64,000 bases of DNA, from positions 2,232,001 to 2,296,000 of the forward strand of contig NZ_CP092423.2 in the NCBI RefSeq assembly GCF_022374895.2. The letters run 5' to 3'. Positions 23,926 through 34,095 of this stretch are shown here, piece by piece. The notes below the pieces were generated by a model. The model was not told where the DNA came from, did not search any database, and saw only the letters and a list, made by a program, of their open reading frames with translations. Source of the stretch: Mycobacterium lentiflavum. GTDB lineage: Bacteria > Actinomycetota > Actinomycetes > Mycobacteriales > Mycobacteriaceae. The position numbers were made by a program, and so were the translations under genes. Each line of letters begins with the position of its first letter. Position 1 is the first letter of the stretch.

Positions 23926-24990
23926 CTAGGCGAGCTGTTGTCCGGGTGGGGGCCCGGCGGGCGGTCCCGCCGGGTACCCGGGCTGCTCCAGCGCAACGAC
24001 CTGACCGCCGGAAAGCTTGCGGTAGGTGTACACCTGGATCAGCGCGGCAATCGGGATGGCCGCGATCATGCCCACCCCGCATAGCAGTTCGCCGACCAGC
24101 ACCACCGCGTACTGCACCAGCCACGACAGCAGCGCAGGGACGAGGTTGGCTCGCGTCGTCGCGATGCTGGCCTTGATGGATTCCACCGGTGACAGCGATC
24201 GGTCGACGACGAACGGGATGGCGAACAAGGTGACGAACGCGAAGATGATGCCGGGGATGATGCACAGGATCGAGCCGATCACGGTGCCGAACGCGATCAG
24301 CAACGCGACGACGAACACCGCGCCGAGGTTGCGTGGCTTGAAGAACGTGCCGATCGTCACCGGCTTGCCGTCCGCGATGTCCAGGCAGCCGGTCGTCACC
24401 CCCGCGTGCATGTAGATCGCGGCGATGAAGAGCAGCACGTAGCCGACGACCATGACCGCGATCGACGCCGGGCCATACGCGATGTCGACGCCGCTGGTGG
24501 TCTCGCCGTAGCTGTCGGTGTAGGTGGTGCTGGTGCTCTCACCGAACACCATCGGCAGCAGCGCAGCGATCAGGGCGAACACCGTGATCACCGCGACGTA
24601 GATCAAGACCGGAACGACCAGCGCGGCGATGTTCTGCTGGAACTTGCCCCACGACCACTTGAACGCCTGGGTGACGTCGAACTGCGCGGACGCCGGGTCC
24701 CCGTATGCGCCGAAGCCGGGCGGCGGCGGGTAGCCCGCCGGCGGCGCCCCGTATCCGGGGGGCGGGGGAGGCGGCGCTGCGTAGCCCGGGGGCGGGGGAG
24801 GCGGCGCGCTGCCGGGAGGCGGGCTATAGCCGCCGGGCGGCTGGCCGTAGCCCGGGGGCGGTGCGCTGCTGGGAGGCGGGGCGCCATAGCTCGGCGCGGC
24901 GTGTCGGGGCGGCGGCGCGTAGCCCGCGGGGTTCTGGTCGCCGGCGAAGGGTTCGGCCGGGTCGCCTGGCTGTTCAGGGGGCTGGCTCAT
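23926..24990 (-). CDS. Proline/glycine-rich membrane protein (Rv2560-like), copy A
   Basis: A 354-residue paralogue of the next gene. It has the same start (MSQPPEQPGDPAEPFAG), a proline-glycine-tyrosine tail of about 90 residues, the linker FDVTQAFKWSWGKFQQNIAAL, and about six membrane spans. Shared landmarks are CLDIADGKPVTIGTFFKPRN and YTYRKLSGGQVV. The tail lacks charge and is probably unfolded. The two copies lie head to tail with 49 bp between them and look like a tandem duplication; H37Rv has one such gene (Rv2560) as far as I recall. Function unknown. Divergent from rarA. Confidence 0.78.
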   Translation of the reverse strand: MSQPPEQPGDPAEPFAGDQNPAGYAPPPRHAAPSYGAPPPSSAPPPGYGQPPGGYSPPPGSAPPPPPPGYAAPPPPPPGYGAPPAGYPPPPGFGAYGDPASAQFDVTQAFKWSWGKFQQNIAALVVPVLIYVAVITVFALIAALLPMVFGESTSTTYTDSYGETTSGVDIAYGPASIAVMVVGYVLLFIAAIYMHAGVTTGCLDIADGKPVTIGTFFKPRNLGAVFVVALLIAFGTVIGSILCIIPGIIFAFVTLFAIPFVVDRSLSPVESIKASIATTRANLVPALLSWLVQYAVVLVGELLCGVGMIAAIPIAALIQVYTYRKLSGGQVVALEQPGYPAGPPAGPPPGQQLA

Positions 24991-25180
24991 TTGCCGTCCT
25001 AATTTGCTGTTGGAAAAGCTTGCTGGGCACGCGCGCGGAACTAGGCAACCCGGAACTTAGCAAATATGCGGCGGGGGAGCGAGGATTGGGCCGGGCTTGC
25101 TTCGGAGCCTGCTTCGAGCCTGTGGCGGGGTCAGTTTGGCATCCCACCGCCAATGCGCGTACCTGTCCCAGCTGCGTGGT

Positions 25181-26539
25181 ATGCCTGAAGCCGTGTCCGA
25201 CGGTCTGTTCGACCTCCCCGGCGAATCGCAGGCGGCCCACGACGCCCTGAGCGTGCCGGCCGGCGCGCCGCTGGCGGTGCGGATGCGCCCGGCGTCGCTC
25301 GACGAAGTCGTCGGGCAGGACCACTTGCTGGCGCCCGGCTCGCCGCTGCGCCGGCTGGTCGAGGGCTCGGGGGTGGCGTCGGCCATCTTGTACGGCCCGC
25401 CGGGCAGCGGCAAGACGACGTTGGCCGCGCTGGTCTCGCACGCGACCGGCCGCCGATTCGAGGCGCTGTCAGCCTTGTCGGCGGGCGTCAAGGACGTCCG
25501 GGCGGTCATCGACAGCGCACGCAAGGCCCTCCTTTCCGGCGAGCAGACGGTGCTGTTCATCGACGAGGTGCACCGGTTCTCGAAAACCCAGCAGGACGCC
25601 TTGCTGTCCGCGGTGGAGAACCGGGTGGTGTTGCTGGTGGCGGCGACGACCGAGAACCCGTCGTTCTCGGTCGTGGCGCCGCTGCTGTCGCGATCGCTGA
25701 TCCTGCAGCTGCGCCCGCTGACGGCCGACGACATCCGGACCGTCGTGCAGCGCGCCATCGACGATCCGCGGGGCCTGGGCGGCCGGATCGGCGTGCAGCC
25801 CGAGGCCGTCGAGCTGCTGGTGCAATTGGCCGCCGGCGACGCCCGCCGCGCGCTGACCGCGCTGGAGGTCGCCGCGGAGACGGTTGAGGCGGGCGGCGAG
25901 CTGACGGTCGCGGCCGTCGAGCAGTCACTGGACAAAGCCGCCGTGCGGTACGACCGCGACGGCGATCAGCACTACGACGTCATCAGCGCGTTCATCAAAT
26001 CGGTGCGCGGCTCCGACGTCGACGCGGCGCTGCATTATCTGGCCCGCATGCTCGTCGCGGGAGAGGACCCGCGGTTCATCGGGCGCCGGCTGATGATCCT
26101 GGCCAGCGAGGACATCGGGATGGCCGACCCCACGGCGCTTCAGATCGCGGTGGCCGCCGCGCAGACCGTGGCGCTGATCGGCATGCCCGAGGCGCAACTG
26201 ACGTTGGCGCACGCCACTATTCACCTGGCCACCGCGCCGAAGTCGAACGCGGTGACCACCGCGCTAAGCGCGGCAATGAACGACATCAAGGCCGGCAAGG
26301 CGGGTCTGGTGCCGGCGCAGCTGCGCGACGGCCACTACTCGGGAGCGGCCGCACTGGGCAACGCGCAGGGCTACAAATACGCTCACGATCACCCGGATGG
26401 CGTTGTCGCGCAACAATATCCGCCGGACGAGTTGGTGGGCGTGGATTACTATCGGCCCACCGAGCGTGGCGCGGAGCGCCAGATCGGCACGCGGCTGGAT
26501 CGCTTGCGGGCGATCATCCGTAAACAACGCGGAGAGTGA
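25181..26539 (+). CDS. rarA: Replication-associated recombination AAA ATPase RarA/MgsA (Rv2559c-like)
   Basis: A 452-residue clamp-loader-like ATPase acting at stalled replication forks. Walker A is GPPGSGKTT and Walker [10 protein letters not shown]; sensor 1 is AATTENPSF, with an Arg finger candidate in LLSRSLIL. The C-terminal part ([33 protein letters not shown]-like PKSNAV) is the tetramerisation region specific to the RarA/WRNIP1 family. The ATG at 25181 gives the length of the M. tuberculosis protein; a GTG at 25193 is possible. Followed 10 bp later by a small gene, probably in the same transcript. Confidence 0.92.
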   Translation: MPEAVSDGLFDLPGESQAAHDALSVPAGAPLAVRMRPASLDEVVGQDHLLAPGSPLRRLVEGSGVASAILYGPPGSGKTTLAALVSHATGRRFEALSALSAGVKDVRAVIDSARKALLSGEQTVLFIDEVHRFSKTQQDALLSAVENRVVLLVAATTENPSFSVVAPLLSRSLILQLRPLTADDIRTVVQRAIDDPRGLGGRIGVQPEAVELLVQLAAGDARRALTALEVAAETVEAGGELTVAAVEQSLDKAAVRYDRDGDQHYDVISAFIKSVRGSDVDAALHYLARMLVAGEDPRFIGRRLMILASEDIGMADPTALQIAVAAAQTVALIGMPEAQLTLAHATIHLATAPKSNAVTTALSAAMNDIKAGKAGLVPAQLRDGHYSGAAALGNAQGYKYAHDHPDGVVAQQYPPDELVGVDYYRPTERGAERQIGTRLDRLRAIIRKQRGE

Positions 26540-26549
26540 GGGGGCACCG

Positions 26550-26885
26550 ATGAGGACCTTCACCGACGAAGAGATGCGCCAGCTACTGCCCAGCGCGAGG
26601 GCGTACACGGTCGTCATCCTCAAGCGGGGGCCGCGATTCGACGACCCCACCGCACCCGCACTCATCTGGGAGCACGGCCGACGCAACTTCGGGTTGCGCG
26701 ACGACGGTGCGCTCGCAGTGGTCCTGCCGGTCACCGACGGGTCCGACGTCTGCGGCATCGGGGTGTTCGCGACGACCGTCGAGGGCGCCACGGCGCTGAT
26801 GAACGACGACCCCGGGGTGGCCGCCGGGGTGTTCACTTACGAGGCACATCCCTGCCGCGGCTTCCCCGGGGATGCGCTGCCCTAG
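26550..26885 (+). CDS. Small YCII-like domain protein
   Basis: A 111-residue protein of ferredoxin-like alpha+beta build. The pattern AYTVVILKRGPRF, IWEHGRRNFGLRDDGALAVVLPV, and GIGVFATTVEGATALMNDDPGVAAGVFTYEAHPC resembles YCII-related dimeric barrels. The His of WEHGRRNF may correspond to the conserved YCII His. Function unknown. It starts 10 nt after rarA with GGGG close by as a weak RBS, and its stop is 11 bp from the stop of the convergent gene. Confidence 0.7.
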   Translation: MRTFTDEEMRQLLPSARAYTVVILKRGPRFDDPTAPALIWEHGRRNFGLRDDGALAVVLPVTDGSDVCGIGVFATTVEGATALMNDDPGVAAGVFTYEAHPCRGFPGDALP

Positions 26886-26896
26886 TCGCCGCCCGG

Positions 26897-27520
26897 TCAG
26901 ACCAGCTCGGGAACCCGCAGGCGCGCGATCGCCAGCTCGAACTCGGCGACGTCGACGATCTCGGCGCCCAGGTCGCGGGCCCGCCTGCTGCGCAGTTCGC
27001 TGGCCGCCTCGCTGTTGCGGGCCATGGCCTCCTGGCTGTCGAACGTCGAGCACGACACCGCTCGCCGCCCGGCCGGGTGGTCGATCATCAGGCTGGCGCT
27101 GCAGAACCCTTCGAGGCTCTCCATCTCCGGAACCACTGCCATCCGGTAGAAGTCCAGGGATCGCTCGAGCTGATCGGGCACCACCTTTAGCCAGGTGGCG
27201 CGCACAAACGCACCCTCGGGTGACCGGTGCCGGCGCTGCAGCGACGCGATGTGCCACTCCTCGACGCTGGCGCAACCGTCGAACATCAACGCCACGTGGT
27301 CGCGGATGATCGCTACCCGCTCGGAGCTGGCGCGCATCGCGGCGATCGTGTCCCAGGCACTGGTGGCGATGCAGCGGCCGGAGTGCCGGTCGACCAACAG
27401 CGACAGCCCGATATAACCGTCGAGTTCTTCCATTTCATGCATGACGACGTCGCGAACATGCGCAATTCCGATGTCGACCGACAAGGGTTGACCGTCGATC
27501 GTGAATGACCGTGCGTACAC
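26897..27520 (-). CDS. Two-domain dimeric-barrel protein, Rv2557/Rv2558-like
   Basis: A 207-residue protein with two related halves (about 1-95 and 105-200), each of antibiotic-biosynthesis-monooxygenase-like ferredoxin fold: [29 protein letters not shown] in the first and [29 protein letters not shown] in the second. The GTG at 27520 follows AGGGA with good spacing. H37Rv carries two adjacent paralogues (Rv2557 and Rv2558) described as starvation-induced; only one is here. No catalytic residue can be assigned. Confidence 0.8.
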   Translation of the reverse strand: MYARSFTIDGQPLSVDIGIAHVRDVVMHEMEELDGYIGLSLLVDRHSGRCIATSAWDTIAAMRASSERVAIIRDHVALMFDGCASVEEWHIASLQRRHRSPEGAFVRATWLKVVPDQLERSLDFYRMAVVPEMESLEGFCSASLMIDHPAGRRAVSCSTFDSQEAMARNSEAASELRSRRARDLGAEIVDVAEFELAIARLRVPELV

Positions 27521-27701
27521 GATGGATCCCTAACTACTCGGGGCAGCACCGCCGGTGGCGCCACCGGTCCCACCGAATACCTTCCTCCTACCGATTACCT
27601 GCTGGCAATGGGTTTCCGGCGTGTCCGCTCGGGGTGGCCGCGGTCACCAAGGATCGGCTGGTCCGAAGCAGGTCCGGTGGCCGCGCCGTACCCTTGAACG
27701 G

Positions 27702-28103
27702 ATGCAGACGGATGTGCTCGAGGTGGACACCGCCAGTCGTCGCATCGTGGATCTGACCGACGCGGTGCGCAGGTTTTGCTTCTCCTACGGCGACGGCTTG
27801 TGCAACGTTTTCGTCCCGCACGCAACGGCCGGGGTCGCGATCATCGAGACCGGCGCCGGTTCCGACGACGACCTGGTCGAGACGCTGGAGCGGCTGTTGC
27901 CGCGCGATGACCGCTACCGACACGCGCACGGCTCGGCTGGGCACGGCGCTGACCACGTGTTGCCGGCGATCGTCGCGCCGTCGGTGACGCTGCCGGTCGC
28001 GGCCGGCGAGCCGCAGCTGGGCACCTGGCAAAGCGTCGTTTTGGTCGACCTCAACCGGGACAACCCGCGGCGCTCGGTGCGGTTGAGCTTTTTGGAGGGT
28101 TAG
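27702..28103 (+). CDS. YjbQ/UPF0047 family protein (Rv2556c-like)
   Basis: A 133-residue beta-rich protein of the YjbQ family. Conserved parts are CNVFVPHATAGVAIIETG, GHGADHVLPAIVAPSVTLPV with the clustered His residues, and LGTWQSVVLVDLNRDNPRRSV. The His/Glu/Asp cluster suggests a metal or phosphate site. YjbQ members show weak thiamine-phosphate synthase activity in E. coli, but the true role is unsettled. The start at 27702 gives the family length. Lies 86 bp before alaS. Confidence 0.85.
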   Translation: MQTDVLEVDTASRRIVDLTDAVRRFCFSYGDGLCNVFVPHATAGVAIIETGAGSDDDLVETLERLLPRDDRYRHAHGSAGHGADHVLPAIVAPSVTLPVAAGEPQLGTWQSVVLVDLNRDNPRRSVRLSFLEG

Positions 28104-28189
28104 CTGCCGGGTTAGGGGCCGCGCCGGGACCGGTACTGTGAGCGGTCGAAACGCGTCGTCGGACAGCCCTATAGGAAGAAGCGGAAAGA

Positions 28190-30910
28190 GTGCAGACACA
28201 CGAGATCAGGAAGAGGTTTCTTGATCACTTCGTGAAGGCGGGTCACACCGAGGTGCCGAGCGCATCGGTGATCCTCGACGACCCTAACCTACTGTTCGTC
28301 AACGCCGGCATGGTTCAGTTCGTGCCGTTCTTCTTGGGCGCGCGCACGCCGCCGTACGCGAAGGCCACCAGCATCCAGAAGTGCATCCGCACGCCGGATA
28401 TCGACGAGGTGGGCATCACCACGCGGCACAACACCTTCTTCCAGATGGCCGGCAACTTCTCGTTCGGCGATTACTTCAAACGCGACGCCATCGAGCTGGC
28501 CTGGTCCTTGCTGACCGATTCCGTCGCCGATGGCGGCTACGGCCTGGACCCCGAAAAAATATGGACGACGGTCTTTTTCGACGACGACGAGGCCGTGCGG
28601 CTGTGGCAGGAGATCGCCGGGCTGCCGGCCGAGCGGATCCAGCGCCGGGGCATGGCGGACAACTATTGGTCGATGGGCATCCCCGGACCGTGTGGGCCCT
28701 CGTCGGAGATCTACTACGACCGTGGCCCGGAATTCGGCGTCGAAGGCGGCCCGATCGCCAACGAGGACCGCTACATCGAGATCTGGAATCTCGTGTTCAT
28801 GCAGAACGAGCGCGGCGAAGGAACCAGCAAGGAAGACTTCGAGATCCTTGGGCCGTTGCCGCGCAAGAACATTGACACCGGCATGGGTGTGGAGCGGGTC
28901 GCGTTCATCCTGCAGGGCGTGCACAACGTGTACGAAACCGACCTGCTGCGACCGGTTATCGACAAAGTGGCCCTGGTCGCCGCGCGCCCGTACGACATCG
29001 GCAACCACGACGACGACGTGCGCTACCGGGTGATCGCCGACCACAGCCGCACCGCCGCGATCCTGATCGGCGACGGCGTGAGCCCGGGCAACGACGGCCG
29101 AGGTTACGTGCTGCGCCGGCTGTTGCGCCGGGTGATCCGCTCGGCCAAGCTGCTGGGCATCGACGGCCCGATCGTCGGCGAGCTGATGACCACGGTGCGC
29201 GACGCGATGGGCCCGTCCTATCCCGAACTCGTCGCCGACTTCGACCGGATCAAGCGCATCGCCGTCGCCGAGGAAACCGCGTTCAACCGCACGCTGGCAT
29301 CGGGCTCGAAGTTGTTCGACGACGTGGCCGGCGCCACCAAAGCTGCTGGGGCCAAAGTGGTTTCCGGCGCGGACGCCTTCACCCTGCACGACACCTACGG
29401 CTTCCCGATCGAGCTCACGCTGGAGATGGCGTCGGAGGCCGGCCTGCAGGTCGACGAAATCGGCTTCCGGGAGCTGATGGCCGAGCAGCGCCGGCGTGCC
29501 AAGGCCGATGCCGCCGCACGCAAGCACGCGCACGCCGACCTGACCGCATACCGCGAGCTGGTCGACGCCGGCCCCACCGAGTTCACCGGCTTCGACGAGT
29601 TGAGCTCGCAGGCAAGGATTTTGGGTATCTTCGTCGACGGCAAGCGGGTGCCGGTGGTCGCACACGGCTTGCAGGGCGCCGAGGCTGCCGATCGAGTCGA
29701 ACTGATCCTGGACCGCACGCCGCTGTACGCGGAATCCGGTGGCCAGATCGCCGACGAGGGGACCATCAGTGGAACGGGAGCAGGCGAGAGCGCCCGGGCG
29801 GCGGTCACCGATGTACAAAAGATCGGCAAAACCCTTTGGGTGCATCGGGTTAACGTCGAGTCCGGTGAGTTCGTCGAGGGCGACACCGTGATCGCAGCGG
29901 TGGATCCCGGCTGGCGCAAGGGCGCTACCCAAGGCCACTCGGGCACCCACATGGTGCACGCCGCACTGCGACAAGTGTTGGGCCCCAACGCCGTTCAGGC
30001 CGGATCGTTGAACCGTCCGGGCTACCTGCGCTTCGACTTCAATTGGCAGGGCGCACTATCCGACGAACAGCGCAGCCAGATCGAAGAAGTGACCAACGAG
30101 GCCGTCCAGGCCGACTTCGAGGTGCACACCTTCAACGAATCTCTGGAGAAGGCCAAGGCGATGGGCGCGATGGCGCTGTTCGGTGAGGCCTACCCCGACG
30201 AAGTGCGGGTGGTGGAGATCGGCGGCCCGTTCTCGCTGGAGCTGTGCGGCGGAACCCACGTGCACAACTCGGCGCAGATCGGCCCGGTGACAATCCTCGG
30301 CGAATCGTCGATCGGCTCGGGGGTGCGCCGGGTGGAGGCCTACGTCGGGCTGGAGTCATTTCGGCACCTGGCCAAGGAGCGGGCCCTGATGGCGGGGCTG
30401 GCGTCGTCGCTGAAGGTGCCGTCCGACGAAGTGCCCGCCCGGGTGGCCAACCTGGTCGAGCGGCTCAAGGCCGCCGAGAAGGAACTCGAACGTGCCCGGC
30501 TGGCCGGCGCAAAGGCCGCGGCGGTCAATGCCGCGGCCGGAGCGGAGCGGATCGGTAACGTCCGTGTGGTGGCGCAGCGGATGGCGGGTGGGATGACGGC
30601 GGCCGATCTGCGATCCCTCGTCGGCGACATCAAGGGCAAGCTGGGCAGCGATCCGGCGGTGGTCGCGCTGATCGCTTCGTCGTCCGGGGAGCAGGGCTCC
30701 ACGGTGCCATATGCCGTCGCCGCCAATCCGGCCGCCCAAGATCTCGGGCTCCGCGCCAACGACCTGGTCAAACAGCTCGCCATGGCCGTCGACGGCCGCG
30801 GCGGCGGCAAGCCCGACCTGGCGCAGGGTTCCGGCAAGAATCCGAGCGGCATTGACGCGGCGCTGGACGCAGTCCGCTCCGAGATCGCCGTGATAGCGCA
30901 GGTCGGTTGA
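28190..30910 (+). CDS. alaS: Alanyl-tRNA synthetase
   Basis: A 906-residue class II synthetase charging tRNA-Ala. The GTG start follows GGAAAGA. Visible parts: the catalytic domain ([38 protein letters not shown]), the tRNA-recognition domain, the editing domain with HSGTHMVH and [14 protein letters not shown] (the HxxxH and Cys/His zinc residues), and the C-terminal C-Ala domain. A TACTGT hexamer at 28134-28139 could be the -10 box. First gene of the alaS-ruvX-mltG-aroE run; the next gene starts at the base after its stop. Confidence 0.97.
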   Translation: MQTHEIRKRFLDHFVKAGHTEVPSASVILDDPNLLFVNAGMVQFVPFFLGARTPPYAKATSIQKCIRTPDIDEVGITTRHNTFFQMAGNFSFGDYFKRDAIELAWSLLTDSVADGGYGLDPEKIWTTVFFDDDEAVRLWQEIAGLPAERIQRRGMADNYWSMGIPGPCGPSSEIYYDRGPEFGVEGGPIANEDRYIEIWNLVFMQNERGEGTSKEDFEILGPLPRKNIDTGMGVERVAFILQGVHNVYETDLLRPVIDKVALVAARPYDIGNHDDDVRYRVIADHSRTAAILIGDGVSPGNDGRGYVLRRLLRRVIRSAKLLGIDGPIVGELMTTVRDAMGPSYPELVADFDRIKRIAVAEETAFNRTLASGSKLFDDVAGATKAAGAKVVSGADAFTLHDTYGFPIELTLEMASEAGLQVDEIGFRELMAEQRRRAKADAAARKHAHADLTAYRELVDAGPTEFTGFDELSSQARILGIFVDGKRVPVVAHGLQGAEAADRVELILDRTPLYAESGGQIADEGTISGTGAGESARAAVTDVQKIGKTLWVHRVNVESGEFVEGDTVIAAVDPGWRKGATQGHSGTHMVHAALRQVLGPNAVQAGSLNRPGYLRFDFNWQGALSDEQRSQIEEVTNEAVQADFEVHTFNESLEKAKAMGAMALFGEAYPDEVRVVEIGGPFSLELCGGTHVHNSAQIGPVTILGESSIGSGVRRVEAYVGLESFRHLAKERALMAGLASSLKVPSDEVPARVANLVERLKAAEKELERARLAGAKAAAVNAAAGAERIGNVRVVAQRMAGGMTAADLRSLVGDIKGKLGSDPAVVALIASSSGEQGSTVPYAVAANPAAQDLGLRANDLVKQLAMAVDGRGGGKPDLAQGSGKNPSGIDAALDAVRSEIAVIAQVG

Positions 30911-31459
30911 GTGGAATTGGCAGAGCATCGCTTGCCCGACCGGCCCGGCGACCCTAACCAGGACAGTCCGGGCCGGGGCCGCCGACCTGGGAGAAGCCTC
31001 GGCGTCGACGTGGGCAGTGTGCGCATTGGCGTGGCCGTCAGCGATCCCGACGGCATCCTCGCCACCCCGGTGGAAACGGTGCGCCGCGACCGTTCCGGCA
31101 GGCACGTCCGGCGGCTGGCCGAGCTCGTCGGCGAGCTGGAAGCCGTCGAGGTCGTCGTCGGGTTGCCCAGGACGCTGGCCGATCGCACCGGCCCGTCGGC
31201 GATCGACGCGATCGAGGTGGCCGAGGCGCTGGCTGAAGTTTTGGCGCGGGGACCCGCGCCGGTGCCGGTGCGGCTGGCCGACGAGCGACTGACCACCGTC
31301 AGCGCGCAGCGTTCTCTGCGTGCGGCGGGGGTGCGGGCCAGGGAGCAGCGGGCGGTGATCGACCAGGCGGCGGCCGTCGCGATCCTGCAGAGCTGGCTCG
31401 ATCAGCGCCGGGCAATGCAGGCCCGGTCCGCGGCTGGGGATGTCATCGATGGTGGATAG
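30911..31459 (+). CDS. ruvX: Holliday junction resolvase-like RNase H-fold protein (YqgF/RuvX)
   Basis: A 182-residue YqgF-type nuclease. The RNase H fold motif [17 protein letters not shown] carries the first catalytic Asp, followed by [20 protein letters not shown] with an acidic Glu, and the final Asp in [17 protein letters not shown]. In E. coli this family acts in 16S rRNA 5'-end processing. The GTG start directly follows the alaS TGA (TGAGTG); the first 28 residues are poorly conserved, and a start nearer SLGVDVG cannot be excluded. The 3' end overlaps mltG. Confidence 0.9.
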   Translation: MELAEHRLPDRPGDPNQDSPGRGRRPGRSLGVDVGSVRIGVAVSDPDGILATPVETVRRDRSGRHVRRLAELVGELEAVEVVVGLPRTLADRTGPSAIDAIEVAEALAEVLARGPAPVPVRLADERLTTVSAQRSLRAAGVRAREQRAVIDQAAAVAILQSWLDQRRAMQARSAAGDVIDGG

Positions 31460-32696
31460 CGCGCGGGACGAACGGGCCGAGCCGACCGCGGTCGGTCCAC
31501 CCCGGCACCGAGCCAGCCGGATGGCCCGGATCAAGGCCGAACGCGGGCGCCGGCGGCGCCGTCTCGCCGGCCGCATCATCGTGGGCGTGCTCGTCGTGAT
31601 CGTGGTGGCCGCGGTGTTCGTCGGCTCCAAGATGTGGCACACGGTGTTCGGCGCCGGCGACGACTACAGCGGAGACGGCAAGCGCGACATCGTGATTCAG
31701 ATACAGGCCGGCGACTCGACGACGATGGTCGGCGAGACGCTGCACAACCAGGGAGTGATCAAGACCGTCCGGGCTTTCATCAACGCCGCGCACGGCAACG
31801 CCGCGATCACCTCGATCCAGCCGGGCTTCTACCGGATGCGCACCGAAATCCCGGCCGATTCGGCCGTCACGCGGCTGACCGACCCCGGCAACCGGGTGGG
31901 CAAGCTCGTCATTCCGGAAGGGCGTCAGCTTGACGACACCACCGACATGAAGACCAACAAGGGCAACCCGGGAATCCTGACGCTGATCTCCCGCGCCACC
32001 TGCGTGGACCTCGACGGCAACAAGCACTGCGTCTCGGTGGAGGACCTGCGTGCGGCGGCGGGCAACACCCCGCCCAACGTGTTGTCGGTGCCGGTCTGGG
32101 CGATTCAGCCGGTCACCGAGCTGGGCACCGACCACCGCCGCCTGGAGGGGCTGATCGCGCCGGGAACCTTTAACGTTGATCCGTCGGCTTCGCCACAGAA
32201 CATACTGGCCAACCTGATCAGCGCGGGGGCCGCGACGTACATGCAGTCCGGGCTGGTGGACAGCGCGCAGGCCATGAAGCTGTCGCCCTACGACATCCTT
32301 GTGGTGGCCTCGCTGGTGCAGCAGGAATCCAACTCGCAGGACTTCGCGAAGGTGGCGCAGGTCATCTACAACCGCCTGAACGCCCACCACACGCTGGAGT
32401 TCGACTCGACGGTGAACTATCCGCTGGACCGCCGCGAGGTCGCCACCAGCGATGCCGACCGGGCGCAGAAGACGCCGTGGAACACCTACGTCTCACCGGG
32501 TCTGCCCGCCACGGCGATCTGCTCGCCCGGCATCGACGCGCTGCATGCCGCCGAGCATCCCGAGCCGGGTGACTGGTTGTACTTCGTCACGATCGATGCC
32601 CAGGGGACCACACTGTTCACCAAGGACTACAAGCAGCATTTGGCCAACATCGAGCTGGCTAAGCACAACGGTGTCCTCGACAGCACGCCCCGCTGA
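31440..32696 (+). CDS. mltG: Endolytic transglycosylase MltG (YceG-like, Rv2553c-like)
   Basis: A 418-residue inner-membrane enzyme that cuts growing peptidoglycan strands and sets their length. A basic cytoplasmic start is followed by one membrane span (about residues 42-62, [21 protein letters not shown]). The YceG domain shows [26 protein letters not shown], the catalytic Glu in [22 protein letters not shown], and [17 protein letters not shown]. The ATG at 31440 overlaps ruvX by 20 nt; an ATG three codons later is also possible. aroE overlaps its 3' end. Confidence 0.93.
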   Translation: MSSMVDSARDERAEPTAVGPPRHRASRMARIKAERGRRRRRLAGRIIVGVLVVIVVAAVFVGSKMWHTVFGAGDDYSGDGKRDIVIQIQAGDSTTMVGETLHNQGVIKTVRAFINAAHGNAAITSIQPGFYRMRTEIPADSAVTRLTDPGNRVGKLVIPEGRQLDDTTDMKTNKGNPGILTLISRATCVDLDGNKHCVSVEDLRAAAGNTPPNVLSVPVWAIQPVTELGTDHRRLEGLIAPGTFNVDPSASPQNILANLISAGAATYMQSGLVDSAQAMKLSPYDILVVASLVQQESNSQDFAKVAQVIYNRLNAHHTLEFDSTVNYPLDRREVATSDADRAQKTPWNTYVSPGLPATAICSPGIDALHAAEHPEPGDWLYFVTIDAQGTTLFTKDYKQHLANIELAKHNGVLDSTPR

Positions 32697-33519
32697 CGCG
32701 GGCCCGCGAAAGGCGGCCGTGCTCGGCTCGCCGATCGCCCATTCCAAATCCCCGCAACTGCATCTGGCCGCCTATCACGCACTGGGCCTGAACGGCTGGA
32801 CCTACGAACGCATCGAGTGCAGCGCCGAGGAGTTGCCGGGCGTCGTCGGCGGGTTAGGGCCGGAGTGGGTCGGCGTGTCGGTGACCGCGCCGGACAAATT
32901 CGCCGCGCTGGAGTTCGCCGACGAGCGCACCGAACGCGCCGAGCAGGTGGGATCGGCCAACACCCTGGTGCGCACACCGCACGGCTGGCGGGCCGACAAC
33001 ACCGACATCGACGGCGTCGCGGGGGCGATCGCGTCGATAGGGGGAGCCTCGGGACGGGCACTGGTCTGTGGATCGGGTGGCACCGCGCCGGCGGCCGTCG
33101 TGGGCTTGGCGCAGCTCGGCGTCAGCGGCATCACCGTCGTGGCGCGCAACCCAGAGAAGGCGGCCCGGTTGGTGGACCTGGGAACTCGGATCGGCGTGCC
33201 GACCCGGTTCTGCGGGTTGGGTGCCTCCGACGATCGGGCGCTGACCGCCGAGGTCGCGACCGCGGAGGTGCTGGTCAGCACAATTCCGGCCGAGGTGGCG
33301 TCGCGGTATGCCGGCGCTTTCGCGCCGATCCCGGTGCTGCTGGACGCCGTCTACGACCCGTGGCCCACCCCGCTGGCCGTGGGGGTGGCCGGCGCGGGCG
33401 GGCGGGTGATCAACGGCCTGCAGATGCTGCTGCACCAGGCCTTCGCGCAGGTAGAGCAGTTCACCGGGCTGCCCGCCCCCCGCGAAGCGATGACTTGCGC
33501 GTTGGCCGCCCTGGACTAG
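32671..33519 (+). CDS. aroE: Shikimate dehydrogenase
   Basis: A 282-residue NADP-dependent enzyme reducing 3-dehydroshikimate to shikimate. Substrate-site motifs are GSPIAHSKSPQLH and the catalytic Lys in SVTAPDKF with Asp in NTDIDG; the nucleotide loop is CGSGGTAPAAV. The end GRVINGLQMLLHQAFAQVEQFTG is typical. The GTG at 32671 lies 26 nt inside mltG; a later GTG before LGSPIAHS would cut into the first strand. Part of the shikimate run with aroC, aroK, aroB and aroQ further on. Confidence 0.94.
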   Translation: MSSTARPADAGPRKAAVLGSPIAHSKSPQLHLAAYHALGLNGWTYERIECSAEELPGVVGGLGPEWVGVSVTAPDKFAALEFADERTERAEQVGSANTLVRTPHGWRADNTDIDGVAGAIASIGGASGRALVCGSGGTAPAAVVGLAQLGVSGITVVARNPEKAARLVDLGTRIGVPTRFCGLGASDDRALTAEVATAEVLVSTIPAEVASRYAGAFAPIPVLLDAVYDPWPTPLAVGVAGAGGRVINGLQMLLHQAFAQVEQFTGLPAPREAMTCALAALD

Positions 33520-33529
33520 CGTTTCGCGG

Positions 33530-33952
33530 GTGCGGGCAACAGCGGGGGCGGTAGTGGTGGTCTGGCTGCTCGTGCTGAGCTGCTACGACGTGCGGCAACG
33601 CCGACTGCCCAACCTGCTGACGCTGCCCGGCGCCGGCGTGATCCTGGTGGCCGCATGCTGGGGTGGACGCGGCGCGTTCGCGCTGGCCGGAGCCGCGGCA
33701 CTGGCGACGCTGTATCTGCTGGTGCACCTGATCTCGCCGGCCGGGATGGGAGCCGGCGACGTGAAGCTGGCGATCGGCGTGGGCGGGCTGGCCGGCTGTT
33801 TCGGCGCCGCGGCGTGGTTTCTGGCGGCGCTGGCGGCACCGCTGCTGACCGCGCTGCTGGGGGTGGCGTGGCGCGGCGGCGCCTCGGTGCCGCACGGTCC
33901 GTCGATGTGCCTGGCGACCGCGGGCGCGGCGGGATTGGCTCTGCTCGGCTGA
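33530..33952 (+). CDS. Prepilin peptidase-like A24 family membrane protein (Rv2551c-like)
   Basis: A 140-residue membrane aspartic protease of family A24, lacking the N-terminal methylase domain of full PilD. The two catalytic Asp lie in SCYDVRQRRLPN and in GMGAGDVKLAIG (the GxGD motif). Four or so hydrophobic spans are visible. Partners would be type IV or Tad-like prepilins, none of which is in this window, so its substrate is open. GTG start 10 nt after aroE, therefore co-transcribed. Confidence 0.85.
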   Translation: MRATAGAVVVVWLLVLSCYDVRQRRLPNLLTLPGAGVILVAACWGGRGAFALAGAAALATLYLLVHLISPAGMGAGDVKLAIGVGGLAGCFGAAAWFLAALAAPLLTALLGVAWRGGASVPHGPSMCLATAGAAGLALLG

Positions 33953-34095
33953 GCCCACGGTGCGGCCCCGACGTCACGAGTGTGCGTCCAGGGCGGCAAC
34001 AGCGCGCAAATCTCGCCCTCAGCGCACACGCGAAGCCCAGGATGCACGCCGCACCTTGGCAAGTCCGCGCCTGACCCCATGGGAGAATGGGACCC

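Noticed and set aside
34000..34095. Remnant of vapBC20 or lpp genes before aroC
   Set aside because: Neither strand of the gap shows a PIN domain, antitoxin or lipobox fragment.
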